From: Kiritimatiellia bacterium
GTDB lineage: Bacteria; Verrucomicrobiota; Kiritimatiellia; JAFGHX01
Assembly: GCA_016929905.1 (NCBI GenBank)
Contig: JAFGHX010000301.1
Location: 1-56,284 of the forward strand
DNA length: 56,284 nucleotides
Direction: 5' to 3'
The notes under the pieces: generated by a model
Database searches by the model: none
The model's input: only the letters and a program-made list of their open reading frames with translations
Told to the model about the DNA's origin: nothing
Shown here: in pieces, positions 41,410 through 50,999 of the stretch
How the letters are laid out: every line of letters begins with the position of its first letter
How positions within the stretch are numbered: position 1 is the stretch's first letter
Translations under genes and position numbers: made by a program

Positions 41410-44409
41410 ATGAATCTGAGTTCGGCAAGGCGCGTTTTCTCTCGAATCGCCCTGATCGTCGCGGTTGGCAGTGCCGTGGCGGCGGGTCCTGCCTACGGGC
41501 TTGAGGGCCTGAAAGTGGACTCGAGCGGGCATTTCCTGGTCACCGCCGACGGGCGGCCGTTCGTATGGCAGGGCGACACGTTGTGGGGCATGCTCAGCCT
41601 GGGTCCGGCGGACATCGACTTCTATCTCGACACGCGCAAGGCACAGGGTTTCAACGTGGTTCAGATGATGGCGCACCGGACGGACTATGCGGGTAACAAG
41701 CCGTGCTCTCAGACGAACCCCGTGAAACTGAACGAGGCGCACTGGAGCTACATTGACCAGATTGTGGCCAAGGCCGCGGCCCGCGACATGGTTATCTGCA
41801 TGTTCCTGATGTGGGGTTCGAACGCCGACACGATGTTCCCGAATCCCTACAACAACAATTATCAATACGGCCGGCTGGTGGGCGAACGCTACGCGACGAA
41901 CAACAACGTGTTGTTCGCGGGCAGCGGCGAGTATCACAAGATCGTCGCGCCCGACGATGGGACCGTGTTCATGACGCCGGAACAGGTGACGCTGATCGCG
42001 CGGATCGGCGAAGGGCTCGAGGCCGGGCACGGCGGAGAGCGGCTCAACACGCTGCACCCGAATGCGGCCGGCGCGAAACATTCGACAGGGTCCAGTTCGC
42101 AGTACTACCAGTCCAGCCCATGGCTGGATTTCAACATGATCCAGACCTGGGGCCACCCCGACCACGACATCACCGTGGTCAATGCCGACTACAACAAGTC
42201 GCCGGCCAAGCCGACGCTGAACGGGGAGCCGGGCTATGAAGACCGGCATCTCAGAAATTACCCGGACGCCGGCATCATGGACGGCTGGCACTGCCGTGTG
42301 GAAGCCTACTGGGCGTTATTTTCCGGCGCGTTCGGGCACACCTACGGGAATTCCTTCGTCTACTTCACCTCGTCGACCTGGAAGACGCACATGAATTCGA
42401 CCGGTGCGGACGACATGCGGCACTGGCGCCGGCTGCTCGAATCCCGGCCCGTGCTCATTCGCCGGCCCTACAATGCCATGATCACCTCCTCGCTGGGCTC
42501 GAAATTGGGCGACGCGACCAGGGAGCCCGGCGACTACCGGGTCGCTACCCGCGCTTCGGACGGCAGCTATGCGTTCGTCTACTCCGCGCGCGGCAAGGGG
42601 TTCACGATCGACATGAGCAGGATCTCCGGCAGCCAGGCGAACGCCTGGTGGTACAATCCGCGCAACGGCACGTGCTACGACAACTCCGGCAACGCGGTTA
42701 CGGCGCCCTTCGCCACGTACGGCACGAGCGGGACCCGGACATTCAATCCGCCCGGCCCGGAGGGCGTGGACTTGGACTGGGTCTTGGTCCTGGACGACGC
42801 ATCGCGAGGCTTCGATATCCCGGGCGGCGGCGCCCCCCCGACGGAGCCCGCGATCGCCGTGAGCACAACCTCGATCTCGACGACTTGTGTCCAAGGCAAG
42901 GATGCGCCGGACGCGACCTTCCAGGTCTGGAACGGGGGCACGGGCACGCTCGCCTATCGCGTGGTGGAGTCGACGAGCAAGTTCTCGATCGCGCCGGCGA
43001 CCGGCAGTTCGACGGGCAGCGTCCAGAAGCGCACCCACACAATCGATTTCGCTACCAGTGGGTTGGCCGTTGGCACCTACGACCGCAGCTTCACGGTGGA
43101 AGACAACGGTTCGGGCGCGGGGAACGGACCGGTTGCGGTTGCGGTCGAGATCACGGTCACGCCGGGGGCGCCCGACGTGCCGAGCGGTATTACGGCGACG
43201 CCGCTGTCGAGTTCCGAGATTCGGCTCTCATGGAACGATGTCGAGAACGAAACCCAGTACAAGTTGCGCCGCAGTGCGGACGGGACGGACTGGTATGTCC
43301 TGCCTGAGGTCATGCTCGCGGCCGACACCACGAGTTGGACGGACACAGGCCTGGCCCCCCACACGACGCGCTATTATAAGATCAAGGCGTGGGGCGAAGC
43401 CGCCAACTCCGACTACACCGACCCGGTCAGCGCGACGACTGAAGCGGCGGTACCCGTGTCCAAGGGCGCGACATGGTCGTACCGCGAAGGCTCCGCCGAA
43501 GCGTCCGAGCCCGCCGGCGCATGGCGCAGGCTGAGCTTCGATGCCACACGCTGGCCGACCGGTCCCGCGCCGTTCGGCTACGGCGACGGGCCCTACGGCA
43601 CGGTGCTGGATATCAGGGGGCGCCACACCTGCATATTTCTGCGCCGCCTCTTCACCGTCGCGCGACCCGCCGCGGTCAGCGCCCTTGGCCTCTGGACGCT
43701 CTACGACGACGGATTCGTCATCTGGATCAACGGAAAAGAGGTCGCACGCCACAACGTGGCCGGCGCGCCCGGCGCCGCATCACCGGTCGATGCCTCCGCC
43801 ACCACCGGCGTGCCGGACGGCACCGAATGGACAAAGACCCTGGCCGGTGCGGAGCTGCCCGTGCTGGCGGCCACGAACGTGCTCGCCATCCAGGTCTTCA
43901 ATGTCGATCTGTCGAGCAGCGACCTCACGCTCGATGCCGAACTGACCGCCACGTACGACCCGCCGCCCGGCACGGACGCCGACGGCGACGGCTTGCCCGA
44001 CGACTGGGAAGCCGTCTATCTGTCCGACTTGGCCGACCCGTCCGACCAGTCCGACAGCGCCGACCCCGACGGTGACGGGCTATCCAACTATGAGGAGTGG
44101 GTCGCGGGCACCGACCCAATGGCGACGCCCGCCGAAGCCGCACGGGACGAAGGCGGCTTAATGGTTGATGTTGAAAGGCGCGACGGGCAAGTGCTCGTCT
44201 CCTTCCCCGCCAGGCCCGCCACCGGCGCAGGCTACACGGGATTGACGCGCCACTACGGTCTCCAGATATGCCTCGACCCTGCGGGAGAGCTCTGGAGCGA
44301 GGTGGCCGGGTATGTTGATATGACGGCCGCGATGTCCGAAACCGTCGTCTACGTCGTGCCCGGCTCCCGGAACGGGGCGCAATTCCGTGCCAAGGTCTGG
44401 CTGGAGTAA
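41410..44409 (+). CDS. secreted DUF4038 (GH140 apiosidase-like) modular enzyme
   Basis: A 999-residue exported protein with a signal peptide (to about residue 30, ending AYG). Residues 35-385 are a DUF4038/GH140-type TIM barrel (FLVTADGRPFVWQGDTLW, GFNVVQMMAHR), and about 390-470 the collagen-binding-like domain that normally follows it (ASDGSYAFVYSARGKG). Next come an Ig-like domain, a fibronectin type III domain (about 595-680), a jelly-roll (WSYREGSAEASEPAGAWRR, DDGFVIWINGKEVAR), an Asp-rich calcium-type repeat (DADGDGLPDDWE, DPDGDGLSNYEEWVAGTDP) and a C-terminal domain ending RAKVWLE. GH140 enzymes remove apiose from pectin rhamnogalacturonan II; other DUF4038 proteins differ, so the substrate is open. 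It lies behind the sigma-54 promoter. Confidence 0.85.
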   Translation: MNLSSARRVFSRIALIVAVGSAVAAGPAYGLEGLKVDSSGHFLVTADGRPFVWQGDTLWGMLSLGPADIDFYLDTRKAQGFNVVQMMAHRTDYAGNKPCSQTNPVKLNEAHWSYIDQIVAKAAARDMVICMFLMWGSNADTMFPNPYNNNYQYGRLVGERYATNNNVLFAGSGEYHKIVAPDDGTVFMTPEQVTLIARIGEGLEAGHGGERLNTLHPNAAGAKHSTGSSSQYYQSSPWLDFNMIQTWGHPDHDITVVNADYNKSPAKPTLNGEPGYEDRHLRNYPDAGIMDGWHCRVEAYWALFSGAFGHTYGNSFVYFTSSTWKTHMNSTGADDMRHWRRLLESRPVLIRRPYNAMITSSLGSKLGDATREPGDYRVATRASDGSYAFVYSARGKGFTIDMSRISGSQANAWWYNPRNGTCYDNSGNAVTAPFATYGTSGTRTFNPPGPEGVDLDWVLVLDDASRGFDIPGGGAPPTEPAIAVSTTSISTTCVQGKDAPDATFQVWNGGTGTLAYRVVESTSKFSIAPATGSSTGSVQKRTHTIDFATSGLAVGTYDRSFTVEDNGSGAGNGPVAVAVEITVTPGAPDVPSGITATPLSSSEIRLSWNDVENETQYKLRRSADGTDWYVLPEVMLAADTTSWTDTGLAPHTTRYYKIKAWGEAANSDYTDPVSATTEAAVPVSKGATWSYREGSAEASEPAGAWRRLSFDATRWPTGPAPFGYGDGPYGTVLDIRGRHTCIFLRRLFTVARPAAVSALGLWTLYDDGFVIWINGKEVARHNVAGAPGAASPVDASATTGVPDGTEWTKTLAGAELPVLAATNVLAIQVFNVDLSSSDLTLDAELTATYDPPPGTDADGDGLPDDWEAVYLSDLADPSDQSDSADPDGDGLSNYEEWVAGTDPMATPAEAARDEGGLMVDVERRDGQVLVSFPARPATGAGYTGLTRHYGLQICLDPAGELWSEVAGYVDMTAAMSETVVYVVPGSRNGAQFRAKVWLE

Positions 44410-44450
44410 ACCGTTCGGCAAGAGACAACGAACAAGGAGCGAAAGAGCGA

Positions 44451-45980
44451 ATGAGAGACGATAAACCGAACATCCTGTTGATCATGACCGACCAGATGAC
44501 GCCGATGATGCTGGGCGCCTACGGAAGCACGGTCGCCAAGACGCCCAACATCGACCGCCTCGCGCGCGAAGGCATTCTGTTCGCCAACGCCTACACCTCG
44601 TGCCCGATCTGCGCGCCGGCACGCATGTCGTTGCTGACGGGCAAGTATGTCTCCAACATCAACAGCAACGACAACACCTCGATCCTGCCCTCCGACGAGC
44701 CCACGCACAACCACTATCTCGCCATTGCCGGCTACGAGGCGGTGCTCTCCGGCAAACTGCACGCGATCGGGCCGGACCAGCTGCACGGGTTCACCGCGCG
44801 GCTAACCACCGATGTGTACCCGGCCGACTTCAACTGGCTGGGCAACTGCCGGCCCGAACCGGGCGAATTCGCCGCCGCGCACAAGTTCCCGAACGCCGTG
44901 GACTACGTGACCGAGGGCGTCGGCGTGCGGCAGTGGAGCCTGCAACTCGACTTCGACGAGGAAACGCACTGGCGCGCACTCGAGTTCCTCAGGCGCAAGC
45001 GTTCGCAACCCTCCGGTACGTTGCAGAAGCCGATCCCGCCGCGCGACGAGAAGCCGTTCTTCCTCCAGGTCGCCTATCAGCACCCGCACGAGCCGTTCCA
45101 TTGCTTGCAGAAGCATTGGGACCTGTACGAGAATGTTGACATCCCCATCCCGGAGTATCCCGAGAACCTCGATGCGCACCACACGGCCATGGATCGCGAC
45201 CTGGCCAAGAAACACGGGACGGCCGAAGTGGACCTGATGAACCCCGACAGCCTGCGCAACCTGCACCGCGCCTACCTCGCCTGCATCTCCTACTGCGACG
45301 AGAAGGTCGGCGAGCTGCTCGAGGCGCTCGAAGACTACGGGCTGGCCGACGACACGATCATCATCTTCAGCACCGATCACGGCGACATGCTGGGCCACCG
45401 GGGCATGGTGCAGAAGCGGGCGTTCTACGAATACTCGGCGAGGATCCCGCTCGTCTTCCGTTTCCCCGCAAATTTCCCCATGGGCACGCCGGGCACGGTG
45501 TGTTCGGATCCGGTTTCCATCGTGGATATCTGCCCCACCATGCTGGAACTGGCGCGCATCAGGGACTACCTCCCCATGGACGGCCGCTCCCTGGTTCCGC
45601 AGCTTCAGGGCAAGAGCGATCCGGGTCGCCATGTGTATTGCGAGAACCACTCCGAGAGCGTCACCGGCACCTGTTTCATGGTGCGACGGGGACGATACAA
45701 GTACAACTATATCTACCAGCGTGAAGCGCAACTATTCGATCTGGAAGCGGACCCCGAAGAATGGGACAATCTCCGCGGCCGTCTCGAATACCGCGAGATC
45801 GAGGACGAGTTGAAAGCCCTGATCCTGACCAAGTTCGATCCCGACAGGATCGACCGCGAGCTGACCGAGAACATCGCCAAGCGCAAGGTGCTCAAGAAGG
45901 CGCTCGACGCGGCCGGCGGACCGAACTGGGCCTATCAGCCCTTCTTCGACGCCGCCGCTCAGTACTGGCGCATAGGATAG
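44451..45980 (+). CDS. sulfatase, choline-sulfatase-like
   Basis: A 509-residue type I sulfatase. Metal-binding Asp residues lie in MTDQM near the start, and the formylglycine site is CAPAR (Cys54) followed by MSLLTGK, the C-x-P-x-R core. STDHGDMLGHRG supplies the later metal ligands. The C-terminal segment (DRIDRELTENIAKRKVLKKAL) resembles the choline-sulfatase tail. There is no signal peptide, unlike most polysaccharide sulfatases, so it may act in the cytoplasm on small sulfated molecules. AAGGAG precedes the ATG by about ten bases. It follows the GH140-like gene after 41 bases and could share its sigma-54 promoter. No sulfatase-maturing enzyme gene is in the window. Confidence 0.92.
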   Translation: MRDDKPNILLIMTDQMTPMMLGAYGSTVAKTPNIDRLAREGILFANAYTSCPICAPARMSLLTGKYVSNINSNDNTSILPSDEPTHNHYLAIAGYEAVLSGKLHAIGPDQLHGFTARLTTDVYPADFNWLGNCRPEPGEFAAAHKFPNAVDYVTEGVGVRQWSLQLDFDEETHWRALEFLRRKRSQPSGTLQKPIPPRDEKPFFLQVAYQHPHEPFHCLQKHWDLYENVDIPIPEYPENLDAHHTAMDRDLAKKHGTAEVDLMNPDSLRNLHRAYLACISYCDEKVGELLEALEDYGLADDTIIIFSTDHGDMLGHRGMVQKRAFYEYSARIPLVFRFPANFPMGTPGTVCSDPVSIVDICPTMLELARIRDYLPMDGRSLVPQLQGKSDPGRHVYCENHSESVTGTCFMVRRGRYKYNYIYQREAQLFDLEADPEEWDNLRGRLEYREIEDELKALILTKFDPDRIDRELTENIAKRKVLKKALDAAGGPNWAYQPFFDAAAQYWRIG

Positions 45981-46062
45981 CCCGGCCGTCGTGAGCCGCA
46001 GAGCTGCAGCGGAAGACAGAGAATTCTCGAGTGTCCGAGAGGTCGGAAGTCAGAGGCCCGTA

Positions 46063-47532
46063 TCACCGTCTCTCGAAATCCGACTCGAGTTCCGCATCGG
46101 GAAGGACGATTTGATCCGGAGCGCCGGGTTTGACGGCCGCGCCCCAGGCGCTGAGCACCTCCCGGTTTCGGGTCGCGACCGAGGTCTCGCGACAGGCGTA
46201 GACCGGGTCCCAATCGGCGATCAGCCGCTCGTGCAGTTCGGACCGGACCGATCCAAAGGCGCGATCAGCGCTCAAATCACGGCGTTCGTCCGGATCGGCG
46301 TCCATGTCGAACAGGGCGCAGTCCGTCTGCCTGCCCCCGCTGTACCTGGCCCAGTACTTCCATTGCGCGGTCCGGATCATTCGCGACGCCGTGTCGATGC
46401 GGCCGCCCAATTCGCTGAAGGTCTCCCGGATCGGCGGGGTCTGTTCGCCGCGCAGCAGGCTCCAAAGCGACCGCCCGTCGGCATCCCAGTCCAAGTCGGA
46501 GCCGGCGATGTCGCGGAAGGTGGGCCCGAGATCGAGGAGGTTCACGAGCTCCGGGCACGCGCGCCCCGCTCCGACAGAGCCGGGCAACCGCGCGATCAGC
46601 GGTATCCCGACGCTCGCCTCGTAGTAGTTGCTCTTCCAGAACAGACCGTGTTCGCCCGCGCTCTCGCCGTGATCCGCGCAGTAGATCACGAGCGTGTTCG
46701 GGGCCAGGCCCGTTTCCTCGAGGCAATCGAGGATCCGACCCACGTTCTGGTCCGCCACCTCGCACAACGCATAGTACGCGGCGCGGCAGACCCTGACGCG
46801 CTCCGGATCGAGCCGGTCCGGGAACAGGCCATTGCGTTCCCGCGCCGCCGTGACGCTCGCCGGTTGGCGTTCCTCGACGTCGGGCACGTCGACACGTTCG
46901 TGGTAGTACGCAAAGAGATCCGGCGGGGCAATGAACGGCGGGTGCGGCAGGAGCCAGCCGACCGTCGCCGCGAACGGTCTCGCCTGATCGCCCGCCGCAT
47001 GAGCGCGCAGATAGGCGCAGGCCGTCGTCGTGACCTGCTCGTCGAACCACTGGAACGACGTCGTGCCGGTGCCCGCCCATTCCAACGAGGTCCGCGTTGC
47101 CCATGAGGTCTGGTGCGGGAAGTACTTGTAGCGCGGCTCCGGGCGGCTCGCGCCAGGATGCGCGGCGGCGAATTCACCGATTGGCCGCGTCTGGAAGCCG
47201 TGCCGCTGGTCCGGGCCGGCGAAATGCATACGGCCGATCAGCGCGGTTTCGTAGCCTGCCGCACCCAGCACGTGCGCCCAGGTCGGAATGCTGTCCGGCA
47301 AGGCGTGTACATTTGTCCAGACGCGGTTCCGGATCGGATAGCGCCCGGTCATGAAGCTCATCCGGCTCGGCACGCAGACCGGGGCCGGGCAATACGCGCG
47401 CGTGAAGCGCATGCCCTCCGCCGCCAGCCGGTCCAGATTCGGAGTTCGCACGATTTCGTTGCCGCAGCAGCCGACGAAACGCTTGTTGTGCTGATCGGCC
47501 ATGATCACCAGGATGTTCGGTCTGTCCGCCAT
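46063..47532 (-). CDS. sulfatase
   Basis: A 489-residue type I sulfatase with MADQH near the N-terminus, formylglycine core CVPSR (Cys53) followed by MSFMTGR, and CADHGESAGEHGL with later metal ligands. It is clearly different from the sulfatase at 44451-45980, with which it is convergent (82 bases apart). Like that one it shows no signal peptide. Its substrate is unknown; alkyl, glycan and choline sulfates are all possible in this family. GGAGG lies about ten bases before the ATG. The esterase gene upstream on the same strand ends 144 bases away, so the two may be expressed together. Confidence 0.92.
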   Translation of the reverse strand: MADRPNILVIMADQHNKRFVGCCGNEIVRTPNLDRLAAEGMRFTRAYCPAPVCVPSRMSFMTGRYPIRNRVWTNVHALPDSIPTWAHVLGAAGYETALIGRMHFAGPDQRHGFQTRPIGEFAAAHPGASRPEPRYKYFPHQTSWATRTSLEWAGTGTTSFQWFDEQVTTTACAYLRAHAAGDQARPFAATVGWLLPHPPFIAPPDLFAYYHERVDVPDVEERQPASVTAARERNGLFPDRLDPERVRVCRAAYYALCEVADQNVGRILDCLEETGLAPNTLVIYCADHGESAGEHGLFWKSNYYEASVGIPLIARLPGSVGAGRACPELVNLLDLGPTFRDIAGSDLDWDADGRSLWSLLRGEQTPPIRETFSELGGRIDTASRMIRTAQWKYWARYSGGRQTDCALFDMDADPDERRDLSADRAFGSVRSELHERLIADWDPVYACRETSVATRNREVLSAWGAAVKPGAPDQIVLPDAELESDFERR

Positions 47533-47676
47533 CGCGTGTTGCCTCCATTGTCGAGAGATCAGAAGTCGGGGGGAGCATCATGCCCCCGGGAAGATGTGTC
47601 TACCTCTGATCTCCGGCCTGCGGCCCCCGGGTTTCAGACAGATCCCACGCCACACTACCGCAAGTACCGGGCCTAC

Positions 47677-48561
47677 TCACTTCGGCCGCTTGAGGTGACG
47701 GCCGAAGAACGCCAGAACCCATTCTTTCATCTTCTCGGCCGGGTATCCGCGGGCGCCGTGTTCGGCGCCTTGAAGGACCTTCAACTCCGACGCGACCCCG
47801 GCTTTGCACAACGCGGCGTGGAGCAGCTGACTCTGACTCAACGGGACCGCCCGGTCGCGGTCGCCGTGCAGAAGCAGAAACGGCGGGTCGTTCTCGTCCA
47901 CGTAGGAGATCGGGTTCGCAACGGCCACCTTCTCCTTGTGCTCCTGAATCGGGCCGCCGATGAGCTGCGACTCGGGCGACTTCGCTCGGTTGTGACCCCC
48001 GCCCATTTGCAGGAAGTCGGTCGGGCCCCACATGTCGCAGACCGCCTGCACGCGACTCGATTGCTCGAAATGACCGCCCACCTTGCCCTCCAACTCCCCG
48101 ACCCCGGCACTCGTGCCAAGCAACGCCGCCAGATGCCCGCCCGCCGAACCGCCGCCCACTCCCAGCCGGCCCGCGTCGTAGCCGTAGGCCGCCGCGTGCG
48201 CGCGCAGCCAACGGATCGCCGCCTTGCAGTCGTGGATCTGGGCCGGGAAGAGTGCCTCCTGGCTGAGCCGGTACTGAATCCCCGCCAAGGCGTAACCATG
48301 CTCCAGCATCCCGCGCACGCGCGCCACGTTCCTCTTGCCTTTGCGCCACCCGCCGCCGTGAATCCACACGATCAACGGCGGGTTCGCGACGCCCTTCGGA
48401 ATGTGGAGATCCAACCGCAGGGAAAGATCCCCGACACGCGCGTATTCGATGTCCGGGTGGGTCACCACGTCGGCCTCCGCCCCGGCGGCGGTCCGGACCA
48501 TGGCCAACGACGCGAATACCGAACAGGCCAAGACCGAGCTTATCAAACCTACATTGTGCAT
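47677..48561 (-). CDS. secreted alpha/beta-hydrolase (esterase-lipase type)
   Basis: A 294-residue alpha/beta hydrolase with a signal peptide (to about residue 28, ending AGA). The oxyanion segment is HGGGW (68-72), the nucleophile Ser139 is in GGGSAGG, the acid lies in HGDRDRAVP and the His in AEHGARG near the C-terminus, so the triad is complete. This is the pattern of the hormone-sensitive-lipase and BD-FAE-like esterases, often acetyl or feruloyl esterases in glycan loci. Removing ester groups from sulfated glycans would fit the neighbouring sulfatase, but this is inference. GAAGGAGGAAGC just before the ATG is a strong ribosome site. Confidence 0.9.
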   Translation of the reverse strand: MHNVGLISSVLACSVFASLAMVRTAAGAEADVVTHPDIEYARVGDLSLRLDLHIPKGVANPPLIVWIHGGGWRKGKRNVARVRGMLEHGYALAGIQYRLSQEALFPAQIHDCKAAIRWLRAHAAAYGYDAGRLGVGGGSAGGHLAALLGTSAGVGELEGKVGGHFEQSSRVQAVCDMWGPTDFLQMGGGHNRAKSPESQLIGGPIQEHKEKVAVANPISYVDENDPPFLLLHGDRDRAVPLSQSQLLHAALCKAGVASELKVLQGAEHGARGYPAEKMKEWVLAFFGRHLKRPK

Positions 48562-49031
48562 GCTTCCTCCTTCGAAGGCAGAACCGTGAATTTGCCCGGG
48601 TGAACCCTGAGCGGATCAGCGTTTGCGCGAACACCCGTTACCTGCCCGAGCACGCCGCACGAGAGCCGTGCGTTTCGATCTCCCGATGTGGCGCGCCACG
48701 CGTTTCTCCGATGTGCTCTTACCGTACCACATGTCCGGCTGCTCCGCAGCCCTGCACGGCGGTAGAAGTCGGCAAATCCGTTGTATCGCCGGTGAAAGGC
48801 ACCAACGTGCCGCCAGCATCCATGCGGCAAGCATAGTAGCATGACGGCTCAAAGCAAGCTTGCGGCAACCGACCATACCGCAGGTTTTCCGGAATCTACA
48901 ACGCCGGGGACTGGCGCGTATGGGTCCAGTTTGTCAGGATAGCCCCAGGCCGGGGCGCGAGGGGCCGTCGGAAGCATCCGCCCGCACGGCCGTATGGAAT
49001 CAGGCTCGGTGTGCAACAAGAGGAGGTCCCA
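48562..49031. other. 470-bp region: unexplained left half, duplicated control region at right
   Basis: 48562-48819 has no supported gene; short frames are present on both strands but look unlike protein. From 48820 to 49031 it matches 51822-52030, the control region between the AraC gene and the beta-helix gene. The match begins at the position of the AraC start codon, so the AraC gene itself is missing from this copy. Confidence 0.7.
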
Positions 49032-49170
49032 ATGAACGGATCCACGGAGGCAAGACTCGCGGGAGGGCTGCCGGCGGCGGCCGCCTTGCTCAGGCGTTTG
49101 GCCATCATCGCCGGGACGGCCTTGGCCTTGGCCCGGTCGACCGGCGCGGAGACGCCGGCCGAACGGGCCC
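48820..49170. repeat. duplicated control region and signal peptide, copy A
   Basis: Base-by-base reading shows strong similarity (roughly four of five bases) with 51822-52170, starting CATGCGGCAAGCATAG and including TTTTCCGGAATCTACAACG, CGTCAGGATA-like and AAGAGGAGGTCCC blocks, then the coding start MNGSxEARLAGGLPA. Blocks kept in both copies are candidate promoter and regulator sites. Confidence 0.85.
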
Positions 49171-49741
49171 GTTGAACATTCTCGCCATTGCCAACAGCCA
49201 GATCAAGGCCAACGGGGGAAGCCTCGTTCCGCTGGAAGGCTATGCGGACAGCCTGGGCGTGAGCATGGTCTCGTCCAGGGTCGACGCGCTGCCCCATGCC
49301 GGCAAAAACCGCGCAAACATGGCGCGCTATGCCGACGACCCCGCGATCGTGAGAGCGATACAGGCGAAACGCTACGACTATGTGTTGGTCACAAGCCGCA
49401 ACAGCGTGTGGGATCGCGAAGGCGAACAGGAAGTCTTCGACGGGGTCGCGCGACTGCACGATATCGTGGTGGACGCAGGCGCCGAACTGGCGCTCTGGGA
49501 GGCGGGAAAGACCGAGTTTGGGGTGAACGTCTGGATGGCCGACAAGGTGCACGGCGCGGTCCTGGCTCAGCATGCGACGGGCGCTCTGATGTTCGCCTTT
49601 CTGACTGGGCGCGACCCGACCGGCAGCGCGTATCGCGGGAGCACACAGGAAACCACGGTACCCGCGGCTCAGGCGATATGGGCGCAGCACGCCGCCGCAC
49701 GCTTGCTGAAGGCCGAACGCGAGAGTGGTTTCCTGCCTTGA
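49032..49741 (+). pseudogene. SGNH-hydrolase-like protein with frameshifted signal peptide
   Basis: GGAGG is followed by ATG at 49032, which opens a signal peptide (MNGSTEARLAGGLPAAAALL...) nearly the same as that of the gene at 52031. This frame stops at about 49173 (ETPAERAR and stop). The mature part, LNILAIANSQIKANGGSLVP onward, continues in another frame to 49741, so one base is missing near 49160. The mature domain looks SGNH-like: an opening strand with ANS in place of GNS, and a DKVH segment in the place of the family's D-x-x-H. In the present form the exported enzyme cannot be made unless translation slips. The 3' end runs into the next gene fragment. Confidence 0.72.
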
Positions 49742-50999
49742 CGGCAAGACATGGAAGGTCGGTTCGAGTTTCGACAGCATCAAGCAACTGCAGGACGATG
49801 CCCGGAAGTACCCTCACGTCCGAGCCTACCAGAATCCCCAGAATGACATCTTTGTCGACGAGCCGCAGAAGGACTGCAACGGCAAGTGGCTGGTCCTCTC
49901 CGAGAAAACCGCGTCTGAGTTTTCCGGCGTGCAGTACTTCTTTGCAGCCAGGGTCTACGACAAGATCGGTGTGCCGATCGGCCTGCTCGATACCTCACGC
50001 GGCGCGCAGCCGATCGAGAGCTACCTGCCCAACCGGGACGTGATGCTCGCGAAGCATCCCGAACTCAGAGACTCCTACGACGCCTATTCCGATTTCAGAC
50101 GGCGTACGGGCCGGGTAGGCAAGACCAAGCGCGCGTTCAACGCGCTAGTCGCTCCGATTGCCGGTTACACGATTCGTGGCATGCTCTGGTACCAAGGTGA
50201 ATCCAACGGCCCGCGCAAGCAGCATTACGGCACGATCTTTCCGATCGCGATCAAGACTTGGCGGGAACTCTGGGGCCAAGGCGAATTCCCTCTGTTCTTC
50301 GTGCAGTTGCATGCGACGCCGGGCTGTGTCATGGAACAACCGGGCCTTTACGGCAACAAGGCGGTCATGCGCGAGCACCAGTTGAACACGCTGCGCCGCG
50401 CGCCAAACACCGCTATGGCGGTCGCTGTCGATACGGGCTACACCGGGCCCGAGACGAGAGTATTGCCCGGGCATCCCCCGAACAAACGGCCCGTCGGCGA
50501 GCGGCTCGCGGCGCTCTCGCTGAACAGGGTTTATGGATTCACCGATATTGCCTGCCAGGGGCCGCTCTACGCGTCGCACGAGCGCGCCGCCGATCGTATC
50601 ATCGTCCGCTTCCACCACATCAATGCCGGGCTCGTGGCGAAGGGCGAGACACTGACCGGGTTCGAAATCCGCGATGCGAACGGCAAATGGCATTCAGCCG
50701 ACGCCGAGATCCGCGGCGAGACCGTCGCCGTCACCGCCCCAAGCGTAGAGTGTCCCGATGCCGTCCGTTACGGCTGGGCGAATCCGTATCTGGCAAATCT
50801 CTACGACGGCGCCGGGTTCCCCGCCGCCACGTTCAGGACCGATAGCGAGGAGGTCCACAGTATGCATCGCGCGACGCCTTGCGGCCGGATCACGAACGCG
50901 GAGCGGGTCCACCCGCCGGCCGATGCCGGTTTCTGTACACGGAGGGCGTGCAGTCGTATCGCCGGCGGAACGCATGGTTCAAGTGACTGGAGTCCGTGA
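49742..50999 (+). pseudogene. sialate O-acetylesterase-like (SASA) fragment lacking its N-terminus
   Basis: From about residue 10 of the frame (TWKVGSSFDSIKQLQDDARKY) the text matches SASA-type esterases: FSGVQYFFAARVYDKIGVPI, LLDTSRGAQPIESYL, the GMLWYQGESN block, and a HPPNKRPVGERLAAL segment with the conserved His. The N-terminal beta domain and the GQSNM block with the catalytic Ser are missing. The nearest start is a GTG at 49725, inside the previous pseudogene. The natural end is near FRTDSEEV (about 50865); the open frame then runs on over the 3' end of the AraC gene on the other strand to 50999. I read it as the rest of a gene cut by a deletion that also joined it to the SGNH fragment. 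Confidence 0.75.

Noticed and set aside
48600..48760. Possible group II intron end or structured RNA suggested by the GAGCCGTGCG text and nearby pairs
   Set aside because: No domain V-like hairpin and no reverse transcriptase gene nearby; the resemblance is too short to support.
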